Source of the DNA: Promethearchaeota archaeon Loki_b32
Lineage (GTDB): Archaea > Asgardarchaeota > Lokiarchaeia > Sigyniarchaeales > SOKP01
Reading direction: 5' to 3'
DNA length: 64,000 nucleotides
Assembly: GCA_005223125.1 (NCBI GenBank)
Contig: NJBH01000001.1
Location: forward strand, 171,935-235,934
A program made the translations under genes and the position numbers. Below, piece after piece: positions 27,048-35,709 of this stretch. The notes below the pieces were generated by a model. It was not told the DNA's origin. It made no database searches and was given only the letters and a program-made list of their open reading frames with translations. Numbering within the stretch: position 1 is the first letter of the stretch; each line of letters starts with the position of its first letter.

Positions 27048-27839
27048 TTGAAGATATGTGGAGTGGACATTGGTAGTCTTGAGACAAAAGTAGTGTTACT
27101 CGACGATAATAATATTATTGATTATCGTGTAGGCCGATCAACTTATGATTTCAAACGTGTTGGAAATAATTTATTTAATGATCTATTAGAACACCATAAT
27201 TTGAAGAAAAGTGATGTTTATATTATGAGTACAGGTTATGGGCGCAATACAATCGATATAGCAGATGATAGAATAACAGAGATTACTGCACATGCGAGAG
27301 GAGCGCAATTTTTCTTTCCTGATGTGAATTCTGTTATAGACATTGGAGGTCAAGATAGTAAAGCGATTGTAATTTCTAAAAAAACTGGTAATGTAATCGA
27401 CTTCCAGATGAACGATAAGTGCGCTGCTGGAACAGGTCGTTTTATTGAGGTGATGTCAGGTGCTCTAGAGGTTCCCATCCAAGATATTGGAGATTTAGCA
27501 CTTAAATCTAATAATCCTGCATCAATTAGTTCAACATGTACTGTATTTGCTGAATCTGAAGTAATCTCTCTTTTTGCAAAGGGAACAAAAAAAGAAGATA
27601 TTGCTGCGGGAATTCATAAATCAATAGCAAGAAGGGTTGCGGGAATGGCTAAACGTATAGGAGTAGCACCTCTTTTAGTTTTTTGTGGTGGTGTTGCAAA
27701 AAATATTGCAGTAAAAGAATTTTTAGAACAAGAATTAGGATTTGAGATTGTTATTCCCGTAGATAACGGAAAGAGTATTGCCCAACTTACTGGAGCGATA
27801 GGAGCGGCTCTAATTGCACAAGACCAAAATAACGGTTAA
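27048..27839 (+). CDS. 2-hydroxyacyl-CoA dehydratase activator ATPase (HgdC/BadG type)
   Basis: The 263-residue protein is an ASKHA-fold ATPase that drives one electron at very low potential into dehydratase or benzoyl-CoA reductase partners. It has the opening GVDIGSLETKVV, the second phosphate motif DIGGQDSKAI, and the two cysteines that hold a [4Fe-4S] cluster between subunits of the homodimer: Cys125 in DKCAAGTGRF and Cys164 in SSTCTVFAESE. The start is TTG, with AGGATGGA seven bases upstream and a TTTATATA box just before. One activator apparently serves the three dehydratase-family proteins downstream. Confidence 0.92.
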   Translation: MKICGVDIGSLETKVVLLDDNNIIDYRVGRSTYDFKRVGNNLFNDLLEHHNLKKSDVYIMSTGYGRNTIDIADDRITEITAHARGAQFFFPDVNSVIDIGGQDSKAIVISKKTGNVIDFQMNDKCAAGTGRFIEVMSGALEVPIQDIGDLALKSNNPASISSTCTVFAESEVISLFAKGTKKEDIAAGIHKSIARRVAGMAKRIGVAPLLVFCGGVAKNIAVKEFLEQELGFEIVIPVDNGKSIAQLTGAIGAALIAQDQNNG

Positions 27840-27948
27840 CTCTTTTTTAAAAATATTTTTAAGTTTTAAATTTTGTTTGATTATGATAAATTTTATGAAG
27901 AATTAACTATTTTTTGACTAATAATTCAAATTTTTTAATATCATTAAA

Positions 27949-29085
27949 ATGGATAATTTAGAGCTTTTATCTGAATACTCATTGTTTTTAAGAGAAAAAA
28001 AAGAAGAAGGAAAAAAAGTAGTAGCTTTTATTTCTCATGATAACATCCCAGAAGAATTACTAGATGCTGCTGGATTCGTACCTTTAAGATTAATGTTTGC
28101 AGGAAACGATGAATTAATGGATGCTAGCCATGATTATTTATCTCCTTCTACTTGTGCTTTTGCACAGTCTTGTATTGGGTTATTTTCAATAAAACCTAGC
28201 CATTATCGATTTTTAGATATAATAGACTATTTTATTATTTCAAATCATTGTGTAAGTGATATATGCGCATCGGAAATTATTTCTAAATATTTTAATATTC
28301 CTCGGTTGAATTTTTATATATCATATACTAAAAATGACAATAGTGGGAAATATTTTAAATTAGAATTACTGGATTTTAAAGATCAATTGGAAAAAATTAG
28401 TGGAATTAAGATAAAAAATGAGGATTTAAAAGAAAGTATCCGAAACTATAATAATTTTAAGAAAAAAATATTTGAATTTAGTAATTTGAATATAATAGGG
28501 TCAGAAAAATTAAGAGTTCTTCAAAGAGCAATGCTGTATGGGCCCCCATTTTTACCCGAATTAGAATCTCATATTCAAATGTTCAAGGAAAATCAAGTTC
28601 AAAAAACTGATAATTTAAAAGGAATATTAATTACAGGGGGTTCTATTTTTTTAAATGATTTTCTAATTGATTTAATAGAAGAAGCAGGAGGGAATGTTAT
28701 CTTTTTTGATACTTGGGTTGGATATAGCTATTATTCCCAAATTTTTGAAGATAACATTATTGATTCAATAGAAAATCCTCTTGATTTATTAGTGAATCGC
28801 TTTAAGAACAATATCTATGATGATCACTCTGTTCCTAATTTTTTAGAGAACAAAATATCTCAAATTGAGTTAGTTTACCAAGAATATTTCAAGAAAACTG
28901 GAAGAAAATTAGGGATTATAAATCATATTATAAAATTCTGTGATCATATTTCCCTAATGTCATCACATTTAAAAAATCGACTGCAGCAAAAAGGGATTTC
29001 AGTTTTAAATCTCGAGAGAGATTACTCAAAAGCAAATCGCGGTCAATTATCAACTAGAATAGAAGCATTTTTGGAGATGATGTAA
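27949..29085 (+). CDS. 2-hydroxyacyl-CoA dehydratase-family subunit (HgdB/BcrC-like)
   Basis: The 378-residue protein is one Fe-S subunit of the 2-hydroxyacyl-CoA dehydratase/benzoyl-CoA reductase superfamily. It opens with the family's EEGKKVVAFISHDNIPEELLDAAGF-like segment. It has candidate cluster cysteines Cys69 and Cys75 (STCAFAQSC) and Cys101 and Cys106 (NHCVSDIC), and ends in IKFCDHISLMSSHLKNRL followed by a GQLSTRIEAFLEMM tail. The cysteine count supports a [4Fe-4S] centre. It lies three bases before the next subunit, so the pair probably forms the heterodimer. Benzoyl-CoA-type reduction and 2-hydroxyacyl-CoA dehydration cannot be told apart here. Confidence 0.85.
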   Translation: MDNLELLSEYSLFLREKKEEGKKVVAFISHDNIPEELLDAAGFVPLRLMFAGNDELMDASHDYLSPSTCAFAQSCIGLFSIKPSHYRFLDIIDYFIISNHCVSDICASEIISKYFNIPRLNFYISYTKNDNSGKYFKLELLDFKDQLEKISGIKIKNEDLKESIRNYNNFKKKIFEFSNLNIIGSEKLRVLQRAMLYGPPFLPELESHIQMFKENQVQKTDNLKGILITGGSIFLNDFLIDLIEEAGGNVIFFDTWVGYSYYSQIFEDNIIDSIENPLDLLVNRFKNNIYDDHSVPNFLENKISQIELVYQEYFKKTGRKLGIINHIIKFCDHISLMSSHLKNRLQQKGISVLNLERDYSKANRGQLSTRIEAFLEMM

Positions 29086-29087
29086 AA

Positions 29088-30455
29088 ATGAGCCTTATTG
29101 CAGATGACATTGTTAGATTTAGTTCTGTCTTAAAGATAGCTTACAACCTCTTAACAGGTAGAGAATATTTAAAAAGAAAAAAATTTAGAGAAAAAAAGAA
29201 GCTAATTTCAGTAGCATTACCATTCTCCGATTTAGTTTATGGGTTTCCTGATTTAGTTCCTGTTTTTCCTATTAGAACGCACACATTTAAAATGCATAAA
29301 TATCTAACGTATTTAGGTTCTGCTTCAAATATTTTTGGCTGGAAAAATGTAGCCAATTTTTTAGGTTATATAAAAAACATGGGTATTGGCGATGTAAGCA
29401 AAATTATTGATGAGATTATAGATAATGTGATAGATACTGTAAATGATAAATACAATGAAATGTACGACATTGGAGTAGAAAATGGTATACCTACTGACTT
29501 TTGTTATGGAATAAAAATTCTCTATGGAATGCATGTTACAAAAGGGAAGAATTATGATGCTAATTTAAATTATACTATACGATGTAGTGCGTGGAATAAA
29601 TATCTTGAATCTTTAAAAACAATTAATAACTCGCCAAAACAAATCTGGATTGATATACCACCTAGAAACGTTGGTAATGCACTAGAATTACTAATAGAAA
29701 ATATTTATGATGGAATAAGAGAATTAGAAAAAGTTAGTGGGAACAGCTATGATAGAAACATTCTTAGAAATCATTTCCAGGTTGGTAATGAAATAAGGAA
29801 GGTATATAAAACAATCCTATATGAAATAAGCACGTCTGATTTTTATCCCTGTAATCCTGCCACATTTAGTGAAATATTAGTAATATTAAATAATAGTTTT
29901 CAAGATTATAATTCCAATGCAATTCGATATCGAGATAATATGAACTCTTTACTATATGAAATGAAAGAGAGAGTGAGAAAAAAAATTGGCATGGATGTTA
30001 GCAATATGCCAAAAATTTTATTTACTCCTATGTTTGGGGGGTGGGAACCAAAAACCCATGAAATAATATATGAGCTCGGTGGACGAGTATTGTATGCTGA
30101 CTGGGATCTGTTATTAACATTAGAGGAAATACCTATTAAAACAAAAACTGATCCTGTTGAAGCTTATGCAAGTTATCTAATGAATATCACAACAAATGGT
30201 ATAGGTTGTGATAATGATAAACTAACAGATTCTTATTTACGAATAGCAAAAAAATTAAATGTAGATGGTCTTATATTTAACCAAGTTTTTGGTTGCCATT
30301 CAGTATCTAATTGTTTCACGATGCTAAAGGAAAAAATTCGTCGAGAACTTGAAATCCCTAGTATTGCTCTCACTTTTAATAGGATAGGGGAAAATATTGA
30401 GCAAGTTAAGACGCGTCTTGGAGCTTTTATGGAAATGTTTAGGAGTTTTAAATAG
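29088..30455 (+). CDS. 2-hydroxyacyl-CoA dehydratase-family large subunit, copy 1
   Basis: The 455-residue protein belongs to the same superfamily but is larger, with an N-terminal extension of about 60 residues. Landmarks are DFCYGIKILYGMH, TIRCSAWNKYL, the block YEISTSDFYPCNPATFSEIL, the strand pair KILFTPMFGGWEP and GGRVLYADWDLL, and C-terminal NQVFGCHSVSNCF. The tail GENIEQVKTRLGAFMEMF is the family's normal end. Five of its cysteines are shared with the copy at 31305, so they are likely cluster or active-site ligands. It probably pairs with the 378-residue protein just upstream. Confidence 0.82.
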   Translation: MSLIADDIVRFSSVLKIAYNLLTGREYLKRKKFREKKKLISVALPFSDLVYGFPDLVPVFPIRTHTFKMHKYLTYLGSASNIFGWKNVANFLGYIKNMGIGDVSKIIDEIIDNVIDTVNDKYNEMYDIGVENGIPTDFCYGIKILYGMHVTKGKNYDANLNYTIRCSAWNKYLESLKTINNSPKQIWIDIPPRNVGNALELLIENIYDGIRELEKVSGNSYDRNILRNHFQVGNEIRKVYKTILYEISTSDFYPCNPATFSEILVILNNSFQDYNSNAIRYRDNMNSLLYEMKERVRKKIGMDVSNMPKILFTPMFGGWEPKTHEIIYELGGRVLYADWDLLLTLEEIPIKTKTDPVEAYASYLMNITTNGIGCDNDKLTDSYLRIAKKLNVDGLIFNQVFGCHSVSNCFTMLKEKIRRELEIPSIALTFNRIGENIEQVKTRLGAFMEMFRSFK

Positions 30456-30462
30456 GACATAA

Positions 30463-30945
30463 TTAAGCTTTTTTTTTTGGGAAGAACATCTTTCTACTTG
30501 AATGGACTGCTTCGAAGTAGTCTTTATATTTTTCGATGTCATCATGAATTTCTTCTAATTCTTCATTTTCTAACATATTAATAAAAATTCTTTTTAAGGA
30601 TATATATAATTTAGGAATAAATGTATCTATTTGAGATAATTGGTAAGCTAGTTCTTTGATTGAAGAAAAATCCAATTTTAAGTTAATTTCTCTTAGTTTA
30701 ATTTTTTCAATTATTTTATTCTCAATTTTTCTTCTAGAAACGTTACTCCATGTTATTTCATATGAAAAATAGAATAGACTTTGCACGAATTCAGTTAAAA
30801 GTGCGGTTCCTGTTGCTATAGCAAGGCTTCCTGTAATGATGTATGCTGTTAAAGTCCCTAGTATTAATGTTATTGATCTATAAATTAAACTTTTAAAAAG
30901 ACTTTGTTTCCACTCTATTTTCTGCAATTTTTTTTTTGATTTCAT
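30463..30945 (-). CDS. DUF2061-containing membrane protein
   Basis: The 160-residue protein starts with a basic stretch, followed by KSLIYRSITLILGTLTAYIITGSLAIATGTALL and a second helix leading to FYFSYEITWSNV. This matches the DUF2061 membrane domain of two helices. The C-terminal 90 residues are charged and helical and ends in a KKKA tail. It is on the opposite strand between the two dehydratase large-subunit genes, and its 3-prime end lies eight bases from the first of them. A T-run inside its Lys-rich end (on the plus strand) may help end transcription of the dehydratase genes. Confidence 0.65.
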   Translation of the reverse strand: MKSKKKLQKIEWKQSLFKSLIYRSITLILGTLTAYIITGSLAIATGTALLTEFVQSLFYFSYEITWSNVSRRKIENKIIEKIKLREINLKLDFSSIKELAYQLSQIDTFIPKLYISLKRIFINMLENEELEEIHDDIEKYKDYFEAVHSSRKMFFPKKKA

Positions 30946-31304
30946 CTTAAGGTTTTTACCATTCTAATTTTATAAGAATTTCAGTTATTATCTTTAATAA
31001 TTTTTTGCATAAAAAAAAGAAATGGCATTAGAAGTTCTTCTCAAGGTTTTCTTAATTTCTCTTTTGTGTAACAATTAATATTTATCTCCCTTTTCTTTCT
31101 CAACTATTCAATTTTTAATTCTCTTTCTTTCACCTTAATAGAAATTAAGTGAAGTCTTTTTAAAATAACGAACTAGACTAATTGAAAAACATTTTGTTAA
31201 ATTTATTAATTCTCATAAATTTTATTAGAATTTTATGATTAAATTTAAATTGTAAATTTTTAAGTATTAAAAATAATATTTTAATTTATTAAAGCCCTAG
31301 TAAA
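30946..31304. other. Intergenic region, no gene seen
   Basis: The 359 bases between two divergent genes are very AT-rich. I found no convincing coding frame or RNA; the longest ATG frame gives under 20 residues. The region should hold both divergent promoters. Short complementary words occur (AATTCT and AGAATT near 31208-31234), but they are weak in such AT-rich sequence. Confidence 0.5.
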
Positions 31305-32660
31305 ATGAGTATATACGCAGATGATGTCGTAAACTTTACATCTGTTTTAAAAATTGCCTATAATTTTTTAACGGGTAGAGATTATTTACAGAAAAAGAAA
31401 TCAAAAGAGAGAAAAACTTTAATTTCCGTGGCATCCGGTTTTCCTGATTTGGTATTTGCGGCAGATTCAATCCCTGTTTTCCCTATTCGTATGGAAAAAT
31501 TTAAACTTAATCTTTATTTGCTTGCTCTAAATTCTGCGACAAATCTTTTTGGTTGGAATCTTACAACTAAATTATTAGGAATAGCACGACAAGTAGACTT
31601 TTTGAAAATAGTAGATAATGTTTTAAATGATGTGATTAGCACAATTAACAAAAGATATAATTTATTATATGATTTAGCAGTTCAAAAGAATGTATCGCCA
31701 AATTTTTGTTTTGGTGTTAAATCTCTTTATGGAATGCATATTTCAGAATCAAATAATTGTGATTGTACCTTAAATTTTACAATAAGATGTAATAAATATA
31801 ATAATTATTTAAAATCCTTAAGAGCAATAGTTACAAACCAAGTGTGGGTAGATATCCCTTCAAAGGATAAAGGAAATGAGAATGAAACCTTAGAAATTAT
31901 GGTTAATAATATTAAAACTGCAATAACAGAGCTAGAAAATATAACCGGAAATATTGTTACTGATAATAGTTTAAATAAACAATTTCGTATTGGAAATCAG
32001 GTAAAAAGATATTATAAAACAATTCTTTATGAAATAAGCACGTCAGATTTTTATCCTTGTAACCCTGCTACATTTTCAGAAATATTAGCATTATTGACGA
32101 TATCTTTTCAAGATTATAACTCTAATGCTCAGAGATATTTAGAAAATATTAGTCAATTAGTAAAAGAAATGAGGGAACGTATAAATCAAGGCGTAGGAAT
32201 GGAAGTTTCTAATAGACCAAGAATTTTATTAACTCCAATATTCAATGGCTGGGAACCTGAAGCTCAAGAAATTATATATAATTTAGGCGGGAGAGTGGTT
32301 TACTCAGATTGGGATTTACTTGGATTATTAGAAGAAATCCCCGTTTCAAAAGATTCTGATCCAATTGAAGAATATGCACGATTCCTTTTAAATAGCTCAA
32401 ATAAAGGTTTGCTATGCTTAGATAATTGCGAAGCACTAATCAATTCTTACCAAAAATACGTTAAAAAGACAAGAGTAAATGGTCTTATAATTAATCAACT
32501 TGATGATTGTCATATAAGTTCCACTTGCTATGATTTAATGAAAAATAAAATCAGAACAGAAATAAGAATACCATCAATAGGAATTAACTTTAAGAAGATC
32601 GGCGAAAATATCGAACAAACAAAAGGTAAATTAATTCCTTTTATGGATCTTTTTAGTTAA
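31305..32660 (+). CDS. 2-hydroxyacyl-CoA dehydratase-family large subunit, copy 2
   Basis: This 451-residue paralogue of the protein at 29088-30455 resembles it end to end, from SIYADDVVNFTSVLKIAYNF to FKKIGENIEQTKGKLIPFMDLF. The shared blocks NFCFGVKSLYGMH, TIRCNKYNNYL, YEISTSDFYPCNPATFSEIL and DDCHISSTC conserve the same cysteines. The two therefore diverged while keeping cluster ligands, and may use different partners or substrates, or form a heterodimer. It has its own upstream region of about 360 bases, so it may be expressed separately from the activator operon. Confidence 0.8.
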   Translation: MSIYADDVVNFTSVLKIAYNFLTGRDYLQKKKSKERKTLISVASGFPDLVFAADSIPVFPIRMEKFKLNLYLLALNSATNLFGWNLTTKLLGIARQVDFLKIVDNVLNDVISTINKRYNLLYDLAVQKNVSPNFCFGVKSLYGMHISESNNCDCTLNFTIRCNKYNNYLKSLRAIVTNQVWVDIPSKDKGNENETLEIMVNNIKTAITELENITGNIVTDNSLNKQFRIGNQVKRYYKTILYEISTSDFYPCNPATFSEILALLTISFQDYNSNAQRYLENISQLVKEMRERINQGVGMEVSNRPRILLTPIFNGWEPEAQEIIYNLGGRVVYSDWDLLGLLEEIPVSKDSDPIEEYARFLLNSSNKGLLCLDNCEALINSYQKYVKKTRVNGLIINQLDDCHISSTCYDLMKNKIRTEIRIPSIGINFKKIGENIEQTKGKLIPFMDLFS

Positions 32661-32670
32661 ATTAAAAGGT

Positions 32671-33237
32671 TTACATGCCAAAAAAATCAGAAGGCTTTAA
32701 TAAATGCGAGTCTTCATCTTCTTTCTTCTTTTTTTCTTTTTCATGTGGATCTACCCATTCTGGTTCTCCAGCAGCCTTTGCACCGCCAGGACCTTTTAAT
32801 CCCTGTGGCTTTAAATTGATGTCGGCGGATATGGACTCTGGTTGTTGTCCTACGGCAATTGGTGCTGCCGGTACATATGTAATCCCTCCTGCTTTTAAAA
32901 CTTTTAATTCACTTAATACTTTCTCTAAATTCATTGTTTGTACGCTTTTATTCATAGTGTCCATTATTTCTTTTAATGATTTTGATGTTTCTCTTAATCC
33001 TCTTGGATTAATTCCTGTAAGTAGAGAATCTAAATTAACACTTATACTTTCATTTAAATCAGTTAGGGATTCTAATACAGTACTCCAATGTTTGTTCATT
33101 TGAGATTCAATTGCACTAATCATTTTAATTGTTTCGTTCATAAAATTGACGTGAGCCTCATAACGTTCTTCATCTTTTGCCCGAAGATCCGAGATGAGCA
33201 TAATTAATTTCCTTAAAGCGTCTTTTTCTTCACTCAT
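32671..33237 (-). CDS. Small helical protein with linker and C-terminal tail motif, unknown
   Basis: The 188-residue protein has a helical, coiled-coil-like first half, a flexible Gly/Ala/Pro-rich middle (PAAPIAVG, LKGPGGAKAAGEP), a strongly charged EKEKKKKEDEDS stretch and a hydrophobic end LLKPSDFFGM. This architecture of a helical body, a long disordered linker and a short terminal peptide suggests a docking tail. I do not recognise a family. It is convergent with the dehydratase copy 2 gene, ten bases away, and points away from the GH13 gene. Confidence 0.6.
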   Translation of the reverse strand: MSEEKDALRKLIMLISDLRAKDEERYEAHVNFMNETIKMISAIESQMNKHWSTVLESLTDLNESISVNLDSLLTGINPRGLRETSKSLKEIMDTMNKSVQTMNLEKVLSELKVLKAGGITYVPAAPIAVGQQPESISADINLKPQGLKGPGGAKAAGEPEWVDPHEKEKKKKEDEDSHLLKPSDFFGM

Positions 33238-33372
33238 TTTTTACCAAAATATATATTATTTTTTCTATTATAAATATGATTATAAATAAATTTATATGTA
33301 TTCATTTAGTAAATAAACAAATCCATAATAATTCCATTAATTTATTTGAATAAATCTTTGTGAAATATTAAA

Positions 33373-34866
33373 ATGACAATTAAAAATTCCGAATGGATCA
33401 GAAATCCAAAAATATATGAAATTAATACATGGCCCTGGCTTCATTCATTATCTGAAATTTATAAGAAAACAATTTCTTTAAATAACATACCAGATGAAGT
33501 TTTTAACCAAGAGATAAAACATTTTGATGCTGTTTGGCTCATGGGTGTTTGGGAAAGAAGTCCTGCTAGCAAAAAAATAGCTCTCGACCATCCAGATCTA
33601 CAGCAAGAGTATCACAAAGCTTTACATGATTTTAAGGACGAAGATGTAATCGGTTCGCCTTATGCTGTGTATTATTATCATGTAGATAACAATATTGGTG
33701 GAATTGATGGGTTAAAAAGTTTCAGAAAGAGATTGGCTGAACGAAATATTAAGTTAATATTAGATTACGTCCCCAATCATGTTTCTGTTGATTCTTTATG
33801 GACTTTTGACTCAAACTTATTTATTGAAGGATTTTTGGATGATCTAATGACTCATCCTTATGATTTTTTCAGTGTTGGGGAAAAGGTATACGCAAATGGA
33901 CGAGATCCAAATTTTCCTCCTTGGACTGACACAATACAAATTAATGCTTTCTCAGAAGAAGCTCGCCAAAAAACGATAAGTACTCTCCTTAACATTGCTG
34001 AACTCTCTGATGGAGTTCGATGTGATATGGCAATGTTAATGACAAATAATGTTTTTCGCAGAACCTGGGGTCAAAAAGCAGGTTCTACCCCAGATAAGGA
34101 GTTCTGGGAAGAAGTCATTCCAACTGTGAAAGAAAAATATCCAAATTTTTTATTTATAGCAGAAGTATATTGGGATATGGAATGGGAACTTCAACAACAA
34201 GGATTTGATTTTTGTTATGATAAAAGGTTATATGAAAGATTAGCTCATGAAAATGCTAGTACGATTAGAGATCACCTCAAGGCGGAATGGGCATATCAGA
34301 GCAAGTTATTAAGATTTATTGAAAATCATGATGAAGTAAGGGTTTTAGAAAAATTCGGAGAAGAAAAATCAAAAGCAGCAGCTATGATAGCATTAACTTT
34401 ACCCGGAGCAAGGTTAATTTATGAGGGGCAAACTTGTGGTTCTAAGATAAAATTACCAGTTCAATTAGGAAGATTTCCTTTCGAAGAACCTAATAAAAAA
34501 ATTTTTGATTTTTATCAAGAATTATTAAAATCTATTCCTGGAAGAGAATACGGTAAAGGTAGTTGGTCTCTTTGTGAAGCGAAATTAGTAAATTTGAATA
34601 ATTCTTCATTTTCGAATATAATTTCTTATTTATGGTGGGTTAATGATAATTATCGACTTATTGTTGTTAATTATAGCCCAAATCCTTCAAAAGCTCATAT
34701 AAAAATAAGTCCTTTCCATTTCGATACAAATAGATGGATTTTCACTGATTTGGTGCTTAAAAAATCATATATTTATAATGGTGAAGATTTGTATAAATAT
34801 GGTTTATATGTTGATTTAAATGCTTGGAAAGGGCATATTTTTAATATAAAAAAAGAAAGTAACTAG
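33373..34866 (+). CDS. GH13 alpha-amylase-family enzyme
   Basis: The 497-residue cytosolic protein has all four conserved GH13 regions: DYVPNH (131-136), DGVRCDMAM with nucleophile Asp218, FIAEVYW with acid/base Glu264, and ENHDE with Asp320. A long non-standard N-terminal segment (PKIYEINTWPWLH, FDAVWLMGVWERSP) matches GH13 enzymes that open with an IYEINT strand. The C-terminal beta-sheet domain follows. It probably degrades or rearranges alpha-glucans inside the cell, complementing the GH57 branching-type enzyme. The exact specificity (amylase, glucosidase or transferase) is not decidable. A small membrane gene follows 26 bases later. Confidence 0.9.
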   Translation: MTIKNSEWIRNPKIYEINTWPWLHSLSEIYKKTISLNNIPDEVFNQEIKHFDAVWLMGVWERSPASKKIALDHPDLQQEYHKALHDFKDEDVIGSPYAVYYYHVDNNIGGIDGLKSFRKRLAERNIKLILDYVPNHVSVDSLWTFDSNLFIEGFLDDLMTHPYDFFSVGEKVYANGRDPNFPPWTDTIQINAFSEEARQKTISTLLNIAELSDGVRCDMAMLMTNNVFRRTWGQKAGSTPDKEFWEEVIPTVKEKYPNFLFIAEVYWDMEWELQQQGFDFCYDKRLYERLAHENASTIRDHLKAEWAYQSKLLRFIENHDEVRVLEKFGEEKSKAAAMIALTLPGARLIYEGQTCGSKIKLPVQLGRFPFEEPNKKIFDFYQELLKSIPGREYGKGSWSLCEAKLVNLNNSSFSNIISYLWWVNDNYRLIVVNYSPNPSKAHIKISPFHFDTNRWIFTDLVLKKSYIYNGEDLYKYGLYVDLNAWKGHIFNIKKESN

Positions 34867-34892
34867 CAAGGAAAAAAAAGGTAAAATAAATT

Positions 34893-35573
34893 ATGGATCC
34901 TCTTAATACAATTAAAATAACTACTGCATTAATTTCAGTTCTTATTGCATTTACTGCAGGATTTATAGAGTTACGTTTAAATCCCGATTATTGGCTAAAT
35001 AGATGGTTTGCAATTTTTTTTATTTCAACATCTTTAGGGTTTCTTACATACACAATTTATCATCTAATATTAAATTTTTCTCAAATAATTATTCCCATTA
35101 TGATAATAGCACAAATTATTTTCAATCTTGTTCCTGTTTCCGCGGTAATGACAGTATTCGTATTAGAAAAATTTAAAAAAGTAGCGATGAATCTTAAACA
35201 TCTTGGTCTTATGATGGGATTGTTTGTAATAATGAGTATTGGATTTTTTATCTGGATTCCAGAATTAGATATGGTTCGTTATGGAGAAGGTATTGTTAAT
35301 ACTGACACACCCAAGGAATGGTTTCTTTTTGTGAATACTATGAGGTTGATTTTATGCATTTTTGTTGTTTACAAATATGCTATGATTATTCGAAAACTTG
35401 AAGGTGAAGCGAAAAAAAGAGTAATAAACTTCCTTATAGGAATAATCGTTGCTATTACAGGGGTGTTTATCAATGTACTTGGAGGGTTTCTCGATTTCAT
35501 ATTCCTCGAAATTTTTGCTTTAATTTTAATAGATATAGGTTTTGTAGTAGTCGTTAAGGGTTTTTTTATTTAG
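34893..35573 (+). CDS. Seven-helix membrane protein, unknown
   Basis: The 226-residue protein has about seven membrane helices, with a short extracellular-type loop (IPELDMVRYGEGIVNTDTPKEW, about 128-149) and a cytoplasmic KLEGEAKKR loop. The layout resembles the membrane sensory module of archaeal histidine kinases, but there is no kinase domain. It closely follows the GH13 gene on the same strand, so the two may be co-transcribed. It could be a membrane sensor or a transporter-like accessory; nothing in the sequence settles it. Confidence 0.65.
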   Translation: MDPLNTIKITTALISVLIAFTAGFIELRLNPDYWLNRWFAIFFISTSLGFLTYTIYHLILNFSQIIIPIMIIAQIIFNLVPVSAVMTVFVLEKFKKVAMNLKHLGLMMGLFVIMSIGFFIWIPELDMVRYGEGIVNTDTPKEWFLFVNTMRLILCIFVVYKYAMIIRKLEGEAKKRVINFLIGIIVAITGVFINVLGGFLDFIFLEIFALILIDIGFVVVVKGFFI

Positions 35574-35709
35574 TCGAAGTTTTAATGCATAACAACTGTT
35601 TTTGCTAAGTTCTTAGGTAGATCTAGACTTCCTAAATAAGTTTTATTAAGAGTTAGAAATTTATTTTATTAAAAAAAAGAAATATGACCGAGAAAAGAGA
35701 AGAATTCAT

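Noticed and set aside
30946-31304. Possible small RNA or gene in the AT-rich gap
   Set aside because: Only short AT-rich complementary words and tiny frames; nothing above background.
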